Shown here one piece after another: positions 11,064 to 21,437 of a DNA stretch of 64,000 nt; position 1 is the stretch's first letter, and the number at the start of each line of letters is the position of its first letter. The translations under genes were made by a program, and so were the position numbers. This stretch comes from Podospora comata. Lineage: Eukaryota; Ascomycota; Sordariomycetes; Sordariales; Podosporaceae. The notes beneath the pieces are model-generated. The model worked only from the letters and a program-made list of their open reading frames with translations. It was not told the DNA's origin and did not search any database. The stretch spans positions 930,001-994,000 of the forward strand of contig CP071498.1 in NCBI GenBank assembly GCA_017354895.1, written 5' to 3'.

Positions 11064-14000
11064 ATGCCACCAAAACACAGCTACACCACCCACTGCCGCC
11101 TCCGCCCCTTATCCCCATCCCCAGATGACCAAGTCCCGGCGGCAAACCCCCAGTATTTTTACTCCTCCCCCATCCCCATCGACGACCCTTTATCCGCCGC
11201 CGTTGGCACCATCCCCGACGCCTCGAATCCGAGCTCTGGGGTTCAAAACCTCCGCCCCTTTTCAGAGGGGGATAACCTATCCCTTGAGCGGGCTTGGTTG
11301 GGGTTTGCGAACGCAGAATCGAAAGAGGAGCATCAGAGGCTGGTGAGGAGGTGTAAGCTGGGGAGAAAGGTTGATCAGGAGGGGGAGGTGAGGAGACGTC
11401 TCGAAGCACTCGTCGACCGCCTCGCCAAACTCCACATTGACAAGCACAAGCGGGAATCTGTCGCTTCAGCAAAGGATGGGTTGCTCGGCCCGACGAGTAT
11501 GGTTGTTTTGACTGAGGATGGTGGGGGAGAGGAGAAGGTGGTTTGCTGTCAGGAGTTGGAGATTGATGTCGCGGCGGAACTGAGAAAGGAGTTTTGTGGG
11601 TTGGTAAGGCGGAGGGTGGGCTGGTTGGGGCAGGAGAGGGTTGCTGAGGGGGTTATGGCGGTGATAGGCAAGATGCAAGGCGGGGGTGTGGAGGGGCAGG
11701 AACAAAACAAGAAGGGGGGAGGGGGGAGTAGTAGACCTGGGACGCCGGTGCCGCACATGGTTGTGGGGAGTGTACCCAGGGTGCCGGGGATGTCGGGGAT
11801 TGGGGTTGGAGAAGAGTTGTTACGGGGACGGGGGTTGGTGGATGGGATGGGGGAGAGTGGGGTTGCTACGCCTGATGAGAGGGAGAGGGAGAGGGAGAGG
11901 GGGACAGGGAGGAGGGGGGGGGAGAGTACTGCTGGGACGAGGATAGCTGGGAAGGGGGCTGTGCCGCCGCCGGAGGAGGATACGGCAGAGGTGCTGGTGG
12001 GGATTCAGAGACTACATGTGGTTTCGCTGCCGGTGTTGCAGATGAAGCCGATTTACTGGTCGCCGGTGAATGATATTGCCGCGGTGGTGAGGGCGACGTG
12101 GTTTTACAGGTCCTTACCTCCCCTTCCACGGACAGTTAACAAAAAGCTGACAGTCAACAGAGACACCATGATCCCCATCCCTCCGCTGATCGCCAACCAG
12201 CTCGAGGCCGGCTACCGCGAACTTCGACCCTGGACAGAGACCTGGTCTGACGAGCTCCGTTCTGCCCTCGACGTCGGGGCGGTAGGCGAAGAAAAGGTTA
12301 CTCATCGCCTCTGGCCTGAGCACCACAGCGAGAAGCAACGGTCGGCCAAGTCGAAAGATGGACAACATCTATCACCTGAACCGCCTGTGTCAAGTGACCC
12401 GTTCTGTGCAGCGAGGTGCTTTAGTGGGGAGGCTGCTGCGGAGGGGAAGCTGGAACCTGTTCGCGAGGAGGCTGACACTGCCATGCCGGTGCCAGAGCAG
12501 AGACAGTATTCAAACCACCACGTTATTTATAAGAATGCCAAGGAGGCGTTTTTGCTCAAGCCGAGCCAGCAGCCCTCGGCGTATTACTCCCGGAGACCGG
12601 TACAGAAGATTATGAAAGGGGTCACGGTTGGGGTGCCGGTTGTGAGAGGGTTTGATAGGGCCGCGTGGGAGAAGGTTCATGAGCCCAAGAAGCAGCAGCA
12701 GGTGAAGCCACAGCCGATCAGACAGGAGCAGAGGGAAAACAACAGCGAGGAGGGGGTGTGTCAAGGCTGTCAAGAAGAGCTGCGAAAAAGCCAGGTGACT
12801 GACCTTGTCCTCATCGCCCACGGAATCGGCCAAAAATTCGCGGAAAGGGTGGAAAGCTTCCATTTCACGCACGCGGTGAATGCCTTTCGAAGAATGGTCA
12901 GTGTCGAGCTGGAGACTCCCGCCGTCAAGTCGGTCTTGCGGCCGGAACAGAACGGGATTATGGTTTTGCCAGTAAACTGGAGACATTTGCTCAGCTTTGA
13001 AGACGGGGGGCCGACGACGGGCAACGAGGAGGATAAAGCGGCTTACGCTCCGGATGGGTTCGGCCTCAAGGATATTGAACCGGGTACGATACCGGCCGTG
13101 AGGAGCATGATTTCGGATGTGATGTTTGATATACCCTTCTACATGTCGCATCATAAACCAAAGATGATCGCGGCGCTGGTGGGGGAGGCGAACAGGGTTT
13201 ATAGGCTTTGGTGTGGGAACAACCCGGGGTTTGAGGAAAAGGGGAGGGTGCATTTGATTGGGCATTCGCTGGGGAGTGCGATGGCTGTGGAGGTGTTGAG
13301 CAAACAGCCTACCAGGGTGCCGAGGCCGCTTGGGCAGGTGCTGGATACAAAGCACTTTGAGTTTGATACGGTTAATTTGTTCTTGTTGGGGAGCCCGGCG
13401 GCGTTCTTCTTGCTGTTGGAACGAGGGGGGTTGGTGCCGAGGCGGGGGAGGATGAAGCCAGGCGCCGAGGCGGCGGATACGGTTGCGAAGGATGTGGTGG
13501 GGGAGTTGGGCATGTTTGGGTGCATTGCGGTGGATAATATCTATAATATTTTGGCAAAGGAGGATCCGATTGCGTATTTGCTGAACGGGACGGTCGACCC
13601 GGTGTATGCGGCGAGTTTGAAGACGGCGTACGTGCCGAGTTTGAAGACGGGGTGGTTTAAGGGGGTGGGGGATGCGTTCAGGGGGATTGTTGGGGTGGGT
13701 GGTTCGTCATCGTTGGAGAGTGAGGTTGGTGGTGCTGGTGGTGGGACGGAGCAGCAGAAGAAGCCGTCGATGATGATGAGGTTGCCATCGCAGTTGGAGC
13801 TGGAGGTGCATGATTTTACGAGGGAGGATGTGGCGGAGAAGAAGGCGTTTCTGCTCAATGATAATGGGCAGATTGATTATTATTTGAGGAGTGGAGGGGG
13901 GCCGTTGGAGATTCAGTATTTGAACATGCTGAGTGCTCATACGAGTTATTGGACGAATCCGGACTTGATTCGGTTTTTGTGTATTGAGGTGGGGAGGAGG

Positions 14001-14087
14001 CCGGGGAGGAAGAACACGCTGCCGGCGATGAGGGCTGTGAAGGTCAAGGGGCGGTTTGGGGGGGTGGCGGTTGGTGGTTCGGGATGA
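11064..14087 (+). CDS. DDHD-domain phospholipase (PA-PLA1/Ddl1 type)
   Basis: Intracellular phospholipase A1-like protein of the DDHD family, whose yeast member Ddl1 acts on mitochondrial phospholipids. The N-terminus FYSSPIPIDDPLSA matches the conserved start of fungal members and supports this ATG. The lipase nucleophile lies in GHSLG (Ser718 of the spliced protein), preceded by LVLIAHGIGQ. The DDHD domain follows: FDTVNLFLLGSP, KEDPIAYLLNG, and LSAHTSYWTNPDL near the end. A 51-nt intron at 12110-12160 is likely: it contains no stop and keeps frame, but its removal restores FYRDTMIPI in place of a poor 17-residue insert; the donor GTCCTT is weak, while the acceptor and CTGAC branch are good. 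Spliced length is 990 aa. Residues about 210-310 are a low-complexity Gly/Arg/Glu insert. Confidence 0.9.
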   Translation: MPPKHSYTTHCRLRPLSPSPDDQVPAANPQYFYSSPIPIDDPLSAAVGTIPDASNPSSGVQNLRPFSEGDNLSLERAWLGFANAESKEEHQRLVRRCKLGRKVDQEGEVRRRLEALVDRLAKLHIDKHKRESVASAKDGLLGPTSMVVLTEDGGGEEKVVCCQELEIDVAAELRKEFCGLVRRRVGWLGQERVAEGVMAVIGKMQGGGVEGQEQNKKGGGGSSRPGTPVPHMVVGSVPRVPGMSGIGVGEELLRGRGLVDGMGESGVATPDERERERERGTGRRGGESTAGTRIAGKGAVPPPEEDTAEVLVGIQRLHVVSLPVLQMKPIYWSPVNDIAAVVRATWFYRSLPPLPRTVNKKLTVNRDTMIPIPPLIANQLEAGYRELRPWTETWSDELRSALDVGAVGEEKVTHRLWPEHHSEKQRSAKSKDGQHLSPEPPVSSDPFCAARCFSGEAAAEGKLEPVREEADTAMPVPEQRQYSNHHVIYKNAKEAFLLKPSQQPSAYYSRRPVQKIMKGVTVGVPVVRGFDRAAWEKVHEPKKQQQVKPQPIRQEQRENNSEEGVCQGCQEELRKSQVTDLVLIAHGIGQKFAERVESFHFTHAVNAFRRMVSVELETPAVKSVLRPEQNGIMVLPVNWRHLLSFEDGGPTTGNEEDKAAYAPDGFGLKDIEPGTIPAVRSMISDVMFDIPFYMSHHKPKMIAALVGEANRVYRLWCGNNPGFEEKGRVHLIGHSLGSAMAVEVLSKQPTRVPRPLGQVLDTKHFEFDTVNLFLLGSPAAFFLLLERGGLVPRRGRMKPGAEAADTVAKDVVGELGMFGCIAVDNIYNILAKEDPIAYLLNGTVDPVYAASLKTAYVPSLKTGWFKGVGDAFRGIVGVGGSSSLESEVGGAGGGTEQQKKPSMMMRLPSQLELEVHDFTREDVAEKKAFLLNDNGQIDYYLRSGGGPLEIQYLNMLSAHTSYWTNPDLIRFLCIEVGRRPGRKNTLPAMRAVKVKGRFGGVAVGGSG

Positions 14088-15344
14088 GATGGAGGGTCTG
14101 GACCTTACTTTGTTTGGACTTGTACTGTATTTGATAGCGACGGCGTTTAGGAGCGAGACGGATATACTTGGTCAAGGTAGACAGACAGGTAGACAACAGC
14201 GCGTTGTTCATTTGATTGGTTGAGGAGTGCTCTTTGAAGTGACTAGCTGGATGGATGCACTTGGATTCGACACAAAGAACAGTGTGAACAGGAAACTACA
14301 TAACATGATATCTGGAATTGAAGATGGCCTCTGCTGCCGCCGCTGCTGTGCAACCCCAGATCTTCCCGGATCTGATTCCTTAACACGACTGATATAAGGC
14401 TGGCTCGGCAGGGGGCTGGCATAAATTGTTAAGCTTAGCGTACGGTGCTTGGCATGCGGCCCTGTTCTGTTTCAACAGCTCTCTCTAGTTTCCGAGCCGC
14501 AACACCACTGCATCTTTACGATAGCCGTTGCTGGACGCTGTCGCGAGAACCTCTCCATCGAAGCGCATCGCCCTTTGCACGACTCATACATAGCCCATGT
14601 GAGGCGGTGGAAGCGTCGCGGATGCCAAGAGCCAGTGACCAGTTGACAGCGGAGTCATTTGTTGAAGCGACATCGATAGCGCGCGTGGGCCAGCAAGCTC
14701 CTTGCAAGGTAAGTGCCAAATTTTGTCTCCACCGCGCGTCGTCCAAAAAAGTCGGACACGATGCGATGCCTCTTCCCTGCACTGTACACATACACACCCA
14801 GACCGCGAAGTCGTGACATGCCCCGCAAAGCCATCGAGACATGCTGTGATTGTTAGAACCTGCAACGACGACAACGACGAAGAGGAAGACGAGGACGAAG
14901 ACGAGGACGAGGACGAGGACGGAGAGCCACCGACGACGAATGAATGCCGAATGAAGAATAATAATATCTTGAGAGAGACGTCTGAGCTTGGGCAGTGGGT
15001 AGTGGGACTAGACGTTGGACGGTAGCAAAGAGCGTGTTGCTTGCTTCGTCCCAGCTTTCTAAAAAGACCTGAGCTCTGCGCTCAACTCAATGCCCGTCCA
15101 CGACACCTTGCACGAGGCAGTCGACTGCACAGGCGACTTCCTCTCTGACTTGCTGCGCTTCCTGCCCCTCCAAACGTTTACCTTTTCTTCGACTTTCGCA
15201 ACTTTAACTTCGCAGCACAAACAGTTTTGCCTGCTGTTTATTTTCCTGCTTGCGCTTGTCACTGCTGTGGCTTTCACCTTCCCCAACTTACATTCACACT
15301 CTCACTCTCTTTTCCACGACTGCTGGAAATCACAACTAACAGAA
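14088..15344. other. Intergenic region with ULP1 promoter and leader
   Basis: No gene is supported. It contains a purine microsatellite (GACGAGGAC-like, about 14863-14922). From 15090 to 15344 the ULP1 frame stays open without a stop, so a longer N-terminus is formally possible, but this segment is C/T-rich and looks like a leader. Confidence 0.55.
14863..14922. repeat. GA-rich (GAC/GAG)n tract
   Basis: Imperfect trinucleotide purine repeat in the region upstream of the ULP1 gene, about 420 bases before the chosen start. Confidence 0.8.
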
Positions 15345-18300
15345 ATGCCACCGAGCAAAGCTCCCACCCCGCGGACGTCGCGCAATAGTCGCGGCCTGCG
15401 AAACAGTCCCTTCGTCGAGAGGACTCCCGTCGTCAGACGATCGTCGAGACGCTCCACCAAAGGCACCACTCCTGCCAGCACCAAAGCCGTCGACAGTTTC
15501 ACCGAACTCCCCGAGCCGGCGACTCCGACTCCGGTCGCTCGGTCTGTGAATATCCAGACCCCTTGCCCTCGACCTGGGCTCGCCGCATCCCCCAATCGTA
15601 CCGAGCCTACTGAGCAGGTCCCTACCTCTCAAGCAACTACCTCTCTCGGACCCGTCGCCCTCGAGCCTATTCGAGAAGAGCAGCCGCCAAGGACACCAGC
15701 CGCTGCCTCTCCGATCAGCGCTGCCCCAGAGCAAACGTCTACCACACCTGTCTCGTCATATACACCGACAGGTCCCAGCACTCATACCCCGTCTGCCCAG
15801 CGGAAGGTCTCGCCTCTCCAGTACCGGCGTATTGCCTTGATAAAAGGAACCCCCGTCAAGCCTGTCAAGAAGGCTGGCCCAGTAACACCCATCTACCGTC
15901 CAACGAGATTCCTCACAAGACTGGTCGACCGAACACCTGCCCCAAAACCTCCTCCTACCCCTCGGAGTGAAGGTCATGAAACCCGTCGGTTTGCAGAGCG
16001 CCGAGAACAAGAGGACGATGAGACCGAGTTTGCCAAGGGCATCTATCTGGCCATCCGCAACGATCACCGCATGAGAGAGTGCTGGTGTCCAATACCAAAC
16101 ATTTACAACTCGAAAGAAGAAGCCGAGGCGGGATCGGGTCACCTTCGATTTTACATTAGCGACACAAACGACACCAAGTCCCTGCGTGTCCTCCAGAAGA
16201 AGGACGACTTCAACTGGCACTGCCACTGCGCCCAGGAGTACCACCCCGTGTGTTTCGAGCTTCTGAACAAGAACGGGAAGCGGCCGGCTCAAGGTTCCGA
16301 GCTGGACCTGATTGCGCAGAATTCGGGCCTCAAAAATAGCGAGAGCGTTAAGAAGGTTGTCAGCACACCGAGCGAGCCCACAGGAGAGAGGGAGAAGACA
16401 GAGCAAGAGAGTCGTTGGTCCATGTGGTCGCAAGCCCGTGGTCTTTTCGGTTCGGTAACCACCATGATCAACCCGATTACCAACTTGATCGGCAAGCTTG
16501 TCGGCGCCGTGCGCGGTAACCACTATGAGACTGTCGATGTGCGCCGCACCAACGAGCAAGATGGCACAATTGTTGTCAAGAGATTCAAGCGCCAGCTGGG
16601 CGGAGCTGAGGAGGATGAAGTCGACGGCCTGGATTGGGTCAAGAACCCCACCGAATACATCGGCGCTGAGAGACTCGAAAGACTTGCCGGCGATTTTGTC
16701 GGTCAAGCGACACTTGTTCAGGAAGGCAAGATTGTCACCGGTCTTACGATCAAGGACATCATGCAAGAGCAGCTTGCTGGCCAGGGCGTCATCGGCATCA
16801 GTGTTGCAATCTTCAAGTACCAAGAGATGCTTTTCGGCCCTGTGACTGCCGAATGGACCGAGGTGGAGAGAGCCGAGAGGTTTACGGAGGCGGTTAAGAG
16901 ATACATCCGTAACCTGCTGAGCACCATCGAGATGATGAGAAACATTTACAGCCCGGACAACTTTGAGATTTTGAAGCAAGAGTTCCCCAAGCCCAGGTCT
17001 GGTTTGGGACTGGGCAACAACGAGTTCAGGCTTGCGGCGAGAAAAGCCGGGGAGTTTTTGCTGTTCTTCCAGTCTCTGGTCGACCTCATTCCCATGGACC
17101 TGGACATGGTCAAGACGGTTGGGCAGGTGATTGTCGATTTCGATGCCGTGGGCAAGAAGGAGTTGGTTCCGAGCTTGGTTGCCGTCGCCGCAGCCCCGGT
17201 TGGGACCATGCCTGGACTTTTCCCAGACGAGAAGCCTTCTGTCATGGAGGAGGTCCCCATCAAGGAGTTGGACATTCAGCCTCTGTATGAGTACAGATAC
17301 CCGTCACCGGACCCCTCCGAATCGGACAGCACACCGGGCGAACCGGGCGACTACCGTCTGATTGCCAAACCGAGGGGCATCTTGAAGGCTTCCAAGACAT
17401 GGAGTGTTCCTTCCACGCCTAAGTATGTCCCCACGCCACAAAAGAGCCGCAAGCTGGTGTTTGAGAGCCCAATCTCGAGGTTCATTGCGCCCTCACATAT
17501 CCCCTCCAGGGTCATGACTGCCAGAGAAGCCGAGCTGATAGTAGAGGCTGAGCGCAAGGCAGAGCTTTTAGGTGATGAGCACTCCCTCAAGGTGCTGGAG
17601 GCCACCATGACAACAAATTCGAGGCACAATGCCTCGCAAGACCAGTTCCGATGGAGCGCCCGCGGGCCTGAACTGGAGAAGGACGACAAAGAGATGGGTC
17701 TGTCCCGTTATTATCAAAAGTATGGCAAGTTCCTCGACGATGCGAGGGAGGATCTCGAGCAACGCAGTGAGAGGAGGAAAAGGAAGCAGGAGCAGGAGGA
17801 GAGGTCCATTTACAGGATGACTCCCCTGAAGCGAGAGATTCGCATTCCCCGGCCGCCGCAGTTTACGACTGCCGAGAGGAGGCGCAGAGCGGCGGAGGCG
17901 GCGGCGTCGATGCCCTCTCCCGAGCCGGACAGCCCTATCTCTTTCAGCCCGTGGTACAAGCGGTTTACCGGCAGGGGATATCGTGAAGAGCCGATAGAAG
18001 ATGGTGATGAGGGGGGTTATGTTATGGCCAAGCCTGCCCGCACCAAGCCTGCCCAGACCTCGCGGTTTCAGGGGGTGGAATCGGACGACGAGGGCAACGT
18101 GGTCACGCCGGAGTCTAGCCCGGAGAAGGTGCAGCCGGCTACTCCAGCGCATGTCCTCGACCTGCTTTCTTCGCCAACCACCACCAAGGTGAAGGTGAAG
18201 CCGCGATTCACTCATCAGGATGGCAAGCTAGTCGTCGACTTGACGAGTTCGCCAACGGGCAGTGCACAGCGGGTCGTCAACCCCAACGTTCAGGTACAGG

Positions 18301-19406
18301 TTATCACCGAACGCGTCACCAGGACCAGCTCGAGAGAAGCTACAGAAACCCTGTTTGGCTCAGATCCTGACTCGGATCCTGAGGATGCCGCCCTCATAGC
18401 GTCAAGAGCGGAAGAAGAGCGTGTCGAGCTTGCTCGTAAAAAGAAGGAGGAGGAGGAGAAGCTTCGGCAGAGGTATTTGAATCAAGAGAAGGAAGCCGCG
18501 GCGAGGAAGGCGAGGGAGGAGGAAGCGAAGAGGAAAGCTGTCGAGGTGGAGAAGGACAAGAAGGCAAAGGAGGCGCAAAAGGTTGCCGAGAGGATCAAGA
18601 GGGTGGAGGGGATGAAGCTGAGGGCTCCTCTCAGGCCTCTGCACGGACCGGTGTCGGAGCTGTGGGAGGCGGCGGTGAGCGAGCTCGGCAACCAGCCGGC
18701 GGATCAAGTGATGGCCAAGTTTCCCAACGGCCGGGTAGAGGGACAGCTGACGAGGTTCGATCTGTATGAGCGGCTCACGCGGCAAGGTCCCGACGGGGAA
18801 GACGTCTGGCTCAACGACCAGGTCATCATGGCGGCGCTGAGGCACATGGTGCTGACGGTGGACAAGAAGATGGGCGGGACCAAGGAGGGGCCCAGGGTGG
18901 CGTGCCTGGACAGTTACTTTTGGAAGATGCTCGTCGTGGACAAGAAGGGGGTGGATCCCATGATGCGGGCGGCGAAGCGGCAGGCGGGGCTGACGCCCGA
19001 GAACTTTTACGAGTGCGCGTTCGTGCTGGTGCCGATTTGCGAGAATAGTCACTGGACGCTGGGGGTGATTAGACCGGATTTGAAGGTGGTGTATCACCTT
19101 GACTCGCTGGGGCCGGGGGGCGGGGAGAAGGCGAAGAAGCTGCTGGGGATTGTGGCGTTGATTTCGGGGGGGAAGTGGAAGAGGGACGAGTGGGAGGATG
19201 TGAGCGAGTTTATTCGGAGCCCGAGGCAGAGGAACGGGAATGACTGCGGGGTGTGCACGATTACGAATGCGGAGTGTGTGCTGAATGGGATCGTGCCGGC
19301 GGAGGCGTGGTTGGCGAGGGAGATGGGGCAGTTGAAGAGGAGGTGGATTGCGGCCATGTTGATGAATGGGGGGTATGAGGGGGAGTTTAGTTTGGAGGGG
19401 ATTTAG
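15345..19406 (+). CDS. ULP1: Ulp1-type SUMO protease (C48 family)
   Basis: Cysteine protease that matures SUMO and removes it from targets. With the start at 15345 (MPPSKAPTPRTS) it has 1353 residues. The catalytic domain occupies about 1125-1340, with the expected residues visible: His1236 (NSHWTLGV), Asp1253 (YHLDSLG), Gln1295 and Cys1301 (GNDCGVC). A lysine/glutamate coiled-coil precedes it (about 1020-1090). Further N-terminal are a disordered Ser/Thr/Pro region, a Cys/His cluster (C246, C248, H292-C295, H300, C303) that could bind zinc, and a helical block around 400-615 that I do not recognise. A start at 15090 would add 85 residues containing a hydrophobic stretch (FCLLFIFLLALVTAVAF), but its codons look non-coding. 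No intron is apparent. The protease call is firm; whether it is the Ulp1 or the Ulp2 branch is not settled. Confidence 0.92.
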   Translation: MPPSKAPTPRTSRNSRGLRNSPFVERTPVVRRSSRRSTKGTTPASTKAVDSFTELPEPATPTPVARSVNIQTPCPRPGLAASPNRTEPTEQVPTSQATTSLGPVALEPIREEQPPRTPAAASPISAAPEQTSTTPVSSYTPTGPSTHTPSAQRKVSPLQYRRIALIKGTPVKPVKKAGPVTPIYRPTRFLTRLVDRTPAPKPPPTPRSEGHETRRFAERREQEDDETEFAKGIYLAIRNDHRMRECWCPIPNIYNSKEEAEAGSGHLRFYISDTNDTKSLRVLQKKDDFNWHCHCAQEYHPVCFELLNKNGKRPAQGSELDLIAQNSGLKNSESVKKVVSTPSEPTGEREKTEQESRWSMWSQARGLFGSVTTMINPITNLIGKLVGAVRGNHYETVDVRRTNEQDGTIVVKRFKRQLGGAEEDEVDGLDWVKNPTEYIGAERLERLAGDFVGQATLVQEGKIVTGLTIKDIMQEQLAGQGVIGISVAIFKYQEMLFGPVTAEWTEVERAERFTEAVKRYIRNLLSTIEMMRNIYSPDNFEILKQEFPKPRSGLGLGNNEFRLAARKAGEFLLFFQSLVDLIPMDLDMVKTVGQVIVDFDAVGKKELVPSLVAVAAAPVGTMPGLFPDEKPSVMEEVPIKELDIQPLYEYRYPSPDPSESDSTPGEPGDYRLIAKPRGILKASKTWSVPSTPKYVPTPQKSRKLVFESPISRFIAPSHIPSRVMTAREAELIVEAERKAELLGDEHSLKVLEATMTTNSRHNASQDQFRWSARGPELEKDDKEMGLSRYYQKYGKFLDDAREDLEQRSERRKRKQEQEERSIYRMTPLKREIRIPRPPQFTTAERRRRAAEAAASMPSPEPDSPISFSPWYKRFTGRGYREEPIEDGDEGGYVMAKPARTKPAQTSRFQGVESDDEGNVVTPESSPEKVQPATPAHVLDLLSSPTTTKVKVKPRFTHQDGKLVVDLTSSPTGSAQRVVNPNVQVQVITERVTRTSSREATETLFGSDPDSDPEDAALIASRAEEERVELARKKKEEEEKLRQRYLNQEKEAAARKAREEEAKRKAVEVEKDKKAKEAQKVAERIKRVEGMKLRAPLRPLHGPVSELWEAAVSELGNQPADQVMAKFPNGRVEGQLTRFDLYERLTRQGPDGEDVWLNDQVIMAALRHMVLTVDKKMGGTKEGPRVACLDSYFWKMLVVDKKGVDPMMRAAKRQAGLTPENFYECAFVLVPICENSHWTLGVIRPDLKVVYHLDSLGPGGGEKAKKLLGIVALISGGKWKRDEWEDVSEFIRSPRQRNGNDCGVCTITNAECVLNGIVPAEAWLAREMGQLKRRWIAAMLMNGGYEGEFSLEGI

Positions 19407-20231
19407 TGGGGGTGGAAGAAAAGGAAAATAATAATAAAAAAAATATAAAAAAAAGTCAATGTGTGGGATTAGATGGCGTTGACAATACCATTTGAAAGAG
19501 GGTTGTTGGGTCATGGTGTTGGAAAAGGGGTGTATTACATGGTTTTTTTTATATTTTTTATATTTTTTTTCACATGGCGTTTTGCGGGATTGGGGTGAAG
19601 TTTACATAAAATGGGGAGTTTTAGCACAAGGAAAAAGGAGTCTTGGGGTGGGATCTGGTGATGATTTTTGTGGTGTTTCAAGGTCCGGGTCTGGTTCTGA
19701 GATTGGGAAAGAGGAGTTTAAAGATCTGGGTGGTTTAAGTGGGAATAAGGGGGGATTGGCGTTTTTGTTTTTGTTTTGTTTTCATGTGAATCCCTGGAGG
19801 AAAGATGATCTGGTTGCTGGGGGGGAGTTGGGGGGCTCGCTTCTGAGGATTTTGGTTGTTGTTTTTCTGGCTGGGGAAATAGGGGAAATAGGGGGGGGAG
19901 GGTGGATATCGTTACATTGTGGGATATTTTGTTGGAATAATACAATGCATTATGGACAAGATAATGCGAGAATACTGCGGCCGAGTCGTGAAATTTGATG
20001 TTGGTTTGGTGGTGATTTGGGTGGCTTTTGCGTTGGGGTGGATGGGGTTTGTGATATTTTTATAGGGGTTTAAATGGACTTTGAACTTGAAGGCCTGAGA
20101 GGTGTTTGACCTGGTGAGAAGGAGGGTTTGAGGGCAAAGTTTTGGAGGGTTTAAGGGGCATTTTATGTGTCCGAAGCTCCTTCTGTTAATCCGCATCAGC
20201 CTACGCCCCGCTGACGGCCCGGCTTCTCGCA
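19407..20231. other. Intergenic, 3' flank of ULP1
   Basis: A/T-rich runs directly after the stop (AATAATAATAAAAAAAATATAAAA) are a plausible polyadenylation region. The rest is G/T-rich on the plus strand with no convincing frame. Confidence 0.5.
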
Positions 20232-20575
20232 ATGCTAATCGTGAGCGCCGTGCGAGAAAGGGTAGCTTGCCGCAATGCTTGCTGCTGCAGCGCCGAGGAG
20301 GATGACAGCGCTCCTGCTGAGGAGGCTGACGGTGCTTCGACCGCCGTCTCTGTGGACCAGGAGGGCGTGGCTGCCGAGGAGCCCTCTACCAAGTAAGCTA
20401 GTGGTAACATCAACCCTACTTCTATCAGTGAGAAGAGTGTTGTGGTTTGGTCCGGAAGGCCTCTCTGTCTCTACTAACTAACTAAGATGACGCCAGCAGC
20501 GTCGACATCTCCACTCCCGCCCCTGCCAACCAGGCACATACCAGTCCCACCAAGACTGTAAGAACTAGGTCTTGA
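20232..20575 (+). pseudogene. Possible gene fragment: acidic tail with one intron
   Basis: From an ATG at 20232 the frame reads a short basic/Cys-rich part and then a very protein-like acidic tail (SAEEDDSAPAEEADG, VDQEGVAAEEPST). A donor GTAAGC at 20393 and an acceptor at 20495-20496 (or three bases later, a NAGNAG pair) join in frame to SVDISTPAPANQAHTSPTK and a stop at 20573. CTAAC branch-like sequences precede the acceptor. The first 20 codons do not fit the rest, and a neighbouring frame reads RNANRERRARKG, suggesting that the front is missing or shifted. I cannot name the parent gene. It could be the decayed 3' end of a gene or a small lineage-specific gene. Confidence 0.3.
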
Positions 20576-21437
20576 TGTTGGGTTGGAGTCGATTTGGAGT
20601 TGGGTTGGATTTGAGACATGTTCATCCCAGCTTTTGAAGAGTTCATCCCAACATTGACATTGCGAATCGTAAGGGGACGCTGCCGAGAGAGACAGTGTTG
20701 TGAGGAGACGGTCTAGGGATTTGTTTGTGGACGCTTAAGGTTGGTTTGGAGACTGCTTGAGATTGGTGTGTAAACGCTTACAAATTGGTCTAAGCTTGAG
20801 CAAACATGGTGGGCAGATGAAATTCTTAAACGCAAGGAAACGCTGATTTTTGTGTAATATCCTTGAGTGAATGCTTTGTGTATTGGTGTGTAGGCAGACG
20901 CTTGGTGTGGTGAGCAGGCGAAATGGAATCTCTGGCAGTAGTATACAGCATGATCTGTAGTCTAGGCTGTAGGCGTAAGTGCTGAAGATGGTGATGTTGC
21001 TGTTGAGAATATGGTGTTTCTGGCTGATGTGGTTGGCTTGGCTGATGGCTTTGTTTGTGTGACTGGAAAGTTATATCGGTGCTGAAGATAGGCGATCTAT
21101 AGGTAGCTGGGATAGAGAGTGAGGCCAGCCATGCTTGTGTTGAGATTGAGCACCAAGACGTTGACCGTTGAGAATGAGGACTCTAATTGTGGGCAAGAGG
21201 TTTTTGAAATGCTGGATAGTATTGCGAGTCTTTGATTCGGTGGCAGTCTAAAAAGTGTGCACGTCGAAGCAAGCGACCTGCAGTACCCAGCAGATATTCT
21301 GGAGAGGAAACGCTGCTGGTCGTCGACGAACTTGGTGGAGCAGCGGTGCTGTTTGCTATGTCCTGGGAGGAGCCTCCCACCTTAGATCCTAATAGTCCAC
21401 CGCAAAGGCGGGAGGATATGCTAACTGCATGGAGTGG
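20576..21437. other. Intergenic, no gene seen
   Basis: G/T-rich plus strand with many recurring short words (GTTGGTTTGGAG, TGGTGTGTAGGC) but no clear tandem array, RNA gene or coding frame. Confidence 0.5.

Noticed and set aside
18402-19514. 370-codon minus-strand frame opposite ULP1
   Set aside because: Antisense shadow of the G-rich 3' end of ULP1; reads as His/Arg/Pro/Leu low complexity.
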